From assembly GCF_009674805.1 (NCBI RefSeq), contig NZ_WKKI01000009.1:1-64000 (forward strand): a stretch of 64,000 nt of DNA, read 5' to 3'. A program made the translations under genes and the position numbers. Positions 63,135-64,000 of this stretch are shown piece after piece (the stretch's first letter is position 1; each line of letters starts with the position of its first letter). Origin of the DNA: Metabacillus lacus. Its GTDB lineage: Bacteria > Bacillota > Bacilli > Bacillales > Bacillaceae. Below the pieces are notes generated by a model. It searched no databases. It was not told the DNA's origin and saw only the letters and a program-made list of their open reading frames with translations.

Positions 63135-64000
63135 TTATCTAATATGATGTGATAAGTTGTTTTTCCATATTTCTTTAACAATTTTTTCAGGAGTATCTGA
63201 ATTTTTATTACCATACATATTCATTGTCATCTTTAGCTTTAATTCCTTGTTTTCGGCAATTTCACAAGAAATAGATTCATTATAAGAATTATCCGAAGAA
63301 AAATCCCACTGTCTGGTACCATACAACAGATTTATGCTGTTGTGTCCAAAGCTGCCAAACACTGTACCATGCCATATTTTGAATCCTGTTCTTGTTTCTC
63401 CATCAGTATAAAGCAAAAATATCGATTTGGTGGGGGATAGAGTTTCAACTGTATAATCGAAATTATGATTAGCCGATTTTATCGCACTAAAAAGTTCTGT
63501 AAATAATCCAACCATCTCACCGTAACTTTCTCTCAAAAAGTCCTGCTTATCCTTTTCCGTTATCCTTCGTAAATTAGGAAATTCCATATCTGAAAACATA
63601 GAAGTTGTAGGCTTATTACTGCTTCTGGGTTTTAATTCAGGTGCTGTTCCTAAAGGTTCCATTACAAAAAGCGGAACACCGTAAATCCGGTGTAAGAGTT
63701 CTTGGAAGGAATCATCAAACTTTTTATTATCAGAAAAATCAATAGCGTAATACCCTTTTAAATGGAAAGGGAAAGCATCTTTAAAGGAGCCTTGATGTCT
63801 TAGTATGAAGATTAACTTTTCTGGACTTTCCATTAAAAACGGTAATGATAATACTGTTTCAAAACCGACCCCTCCTTGAAGGTTATCAGCTTTTTCCGCA
63901 AATCTTTCAGTTAAAACAACGATAACAAAGTCGTTATTTTTGATATTGGTAATCATCATTGCATTTAAATTGGTTGTGCTTGATTGGGTAATAAATCTGT
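63135..64000 (-). CDS. TIR/SEFIR-domain protein, N-terminus outside window
   Basis: The frame is open to the window edge and includes the tail of a TIR-like domain: ...NNDFVIVVLTERFAEKAD, GGVGFETVLSLPFL, KLIFILRHQGSFKDAF. The GVGFE glutamate may be the NADase catalytic residue of such domains. The C-terminal 180 residues are of unknown fold. An ATG at 63959 exists, but the TIR homology continues upstream of it (RFITQSSTTNLNA), so the gene starts beyond 64000. A defence role as NAD+-depleting effector is inferred from family and location. Confidence 0.7.
   Translation of the reverse strand, partial: RFITQSSTTNLNAMMITNIKNNDFVIVVLTERFAEKADNLQGGVGFETVLSLPFLMESPEKLIFILRHQGSFKDAFPFHLKGYYAIDFSDNKKFDDSFQELLHRIYGVPLFVMEPLGTAPELKPRSSNKPTTSMFSDMEFPNLRRITEKDKQDFLRESYGEMVGLFTELFSAIKSANHNFDYTVETLSPTKSIFLLYTDGETRTGFKIWHGTVFGSFGHNSINLLYGTRQWDFSSDNSYNESISCEIAENKELKLKMTMNMYGNKNSDTPEKIVKEIWKNNLSHHIR

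Larger units (their letters stand above)
26109..64000. mobile_element. Tn7-like transposon carrying a defence island (right end outside window)
   Basis: The left boundary is inferred from the break in the MocR gene and the TGTAATCC sequence there, followed by repeated TTGAGA sites. The element encodes TnsB, TnsC and two TniQ proteins (55.2-62.2 kb) and carries RES, TerB/BrxD/helicase, HNH, CBASS, Wadjet, RecJ-like and TIR/SEFIR genes. It is AT-rich compared with the first 26 kb. I found no inverted copy of the TTGAGA sites by 64 kb, so the right end is not in the window. Later insertions inside it include an IS21-family element and IscB and transposase relics. Confidence 0.75.

Noticed and set aside
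62160-64000. Right end of the Tn7-like transposon
   Set aside because: No cluster of inverted TTGAGA (TCTCAA) sites and no continuation of the MocR gene were seen.

Overview
The window looks like a chromosome segment from a Bacillaceae bacterium (Bacillus sensu lato). Supporting signs are strong AGGAGG-type ribosome binding sites, sigma-B-type promoters (GTTTAA-N13/14-GGGTAT), an RsbR-type STAS protein, CotF-like coat proteins, a Mn-dependent inorganic pyrophosphatase, a 21-bp Zur-type box and many U-tailed hairpin terminators. No rRNA, tRNA or CRISPR array was found.

Positions 1-26.1 kb are ordinary chromosome: transporters and membrane proteins (AI-2E family, a YibE/F pair, TspO/MBR-like, MgtC/SapB, Bcr/CflA, LysE, LtaS-like), general stress genes (lmo0937-like, YtxH-like, YflT/DUF2382, catalase), enzymes (acetamidase/formamidase, SDR, PpaC, alpha/beta hydrolase, GNATs), a CobW GTPase and an FAD/NAD(P)-binding protein behind a near-perfect Zur box. 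A 52-bp tandem repeat carrying a hairpin occurs at two places, 1-196 and about 18.60-18.77 kb.

At 26.109 kb a MocR/GntR-type regulator gene stops abruptly. A cluster of GNTTGAGA repeats follows, the first three spaced exactly 20 bp, as expected for TnsB sites at one end of a Tn7-like transposon. From there to the end of the window (at least 38 kb) the DNA is AT-rich accessory sequence. The transposition genes are tniQ1 (55.2 kb), tnsB (57.4 kb), tnsC (59.3 kb) and tniQ2 (60.3 kb). No tnsA is visible and the other end of the element is outside the window.

The cargo is a defence island: a RES-domain protein; decayed genes and a possible group II intron fragment; a TerB-like/DUF2791(BrxD)-like/Lhr-like helicase module without other BREX genes; an HNH nuclease; a four-gene type II CBASS operon (CD-NTase, Cap2, Cap3, HNH-SAVED Cap5); a type II Wadjet operon (jetABCD) whose jetA is split by an IS21-family element with a 5-bp ATTAG duplication; a RecJ-like DHH nuclease with a small upstream gene; and, beyond tniQ2, a decayed IscB gene with an upstream structured region resembling HEARO/omega RNA, then a TIR/SEFIR-type protein that runs off the window.

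The items most worth a second look are the TerB/BrxD/helicase module, the precise and apparently reversible IS21 disruption of Wadjet, the tnsA-less transposon with two TniQ proteins and cargo on both sides of its tns genes, the IscB/omega-RNA relic, the RecJ reading frame that lacks a normal start codon, and the Zur box.
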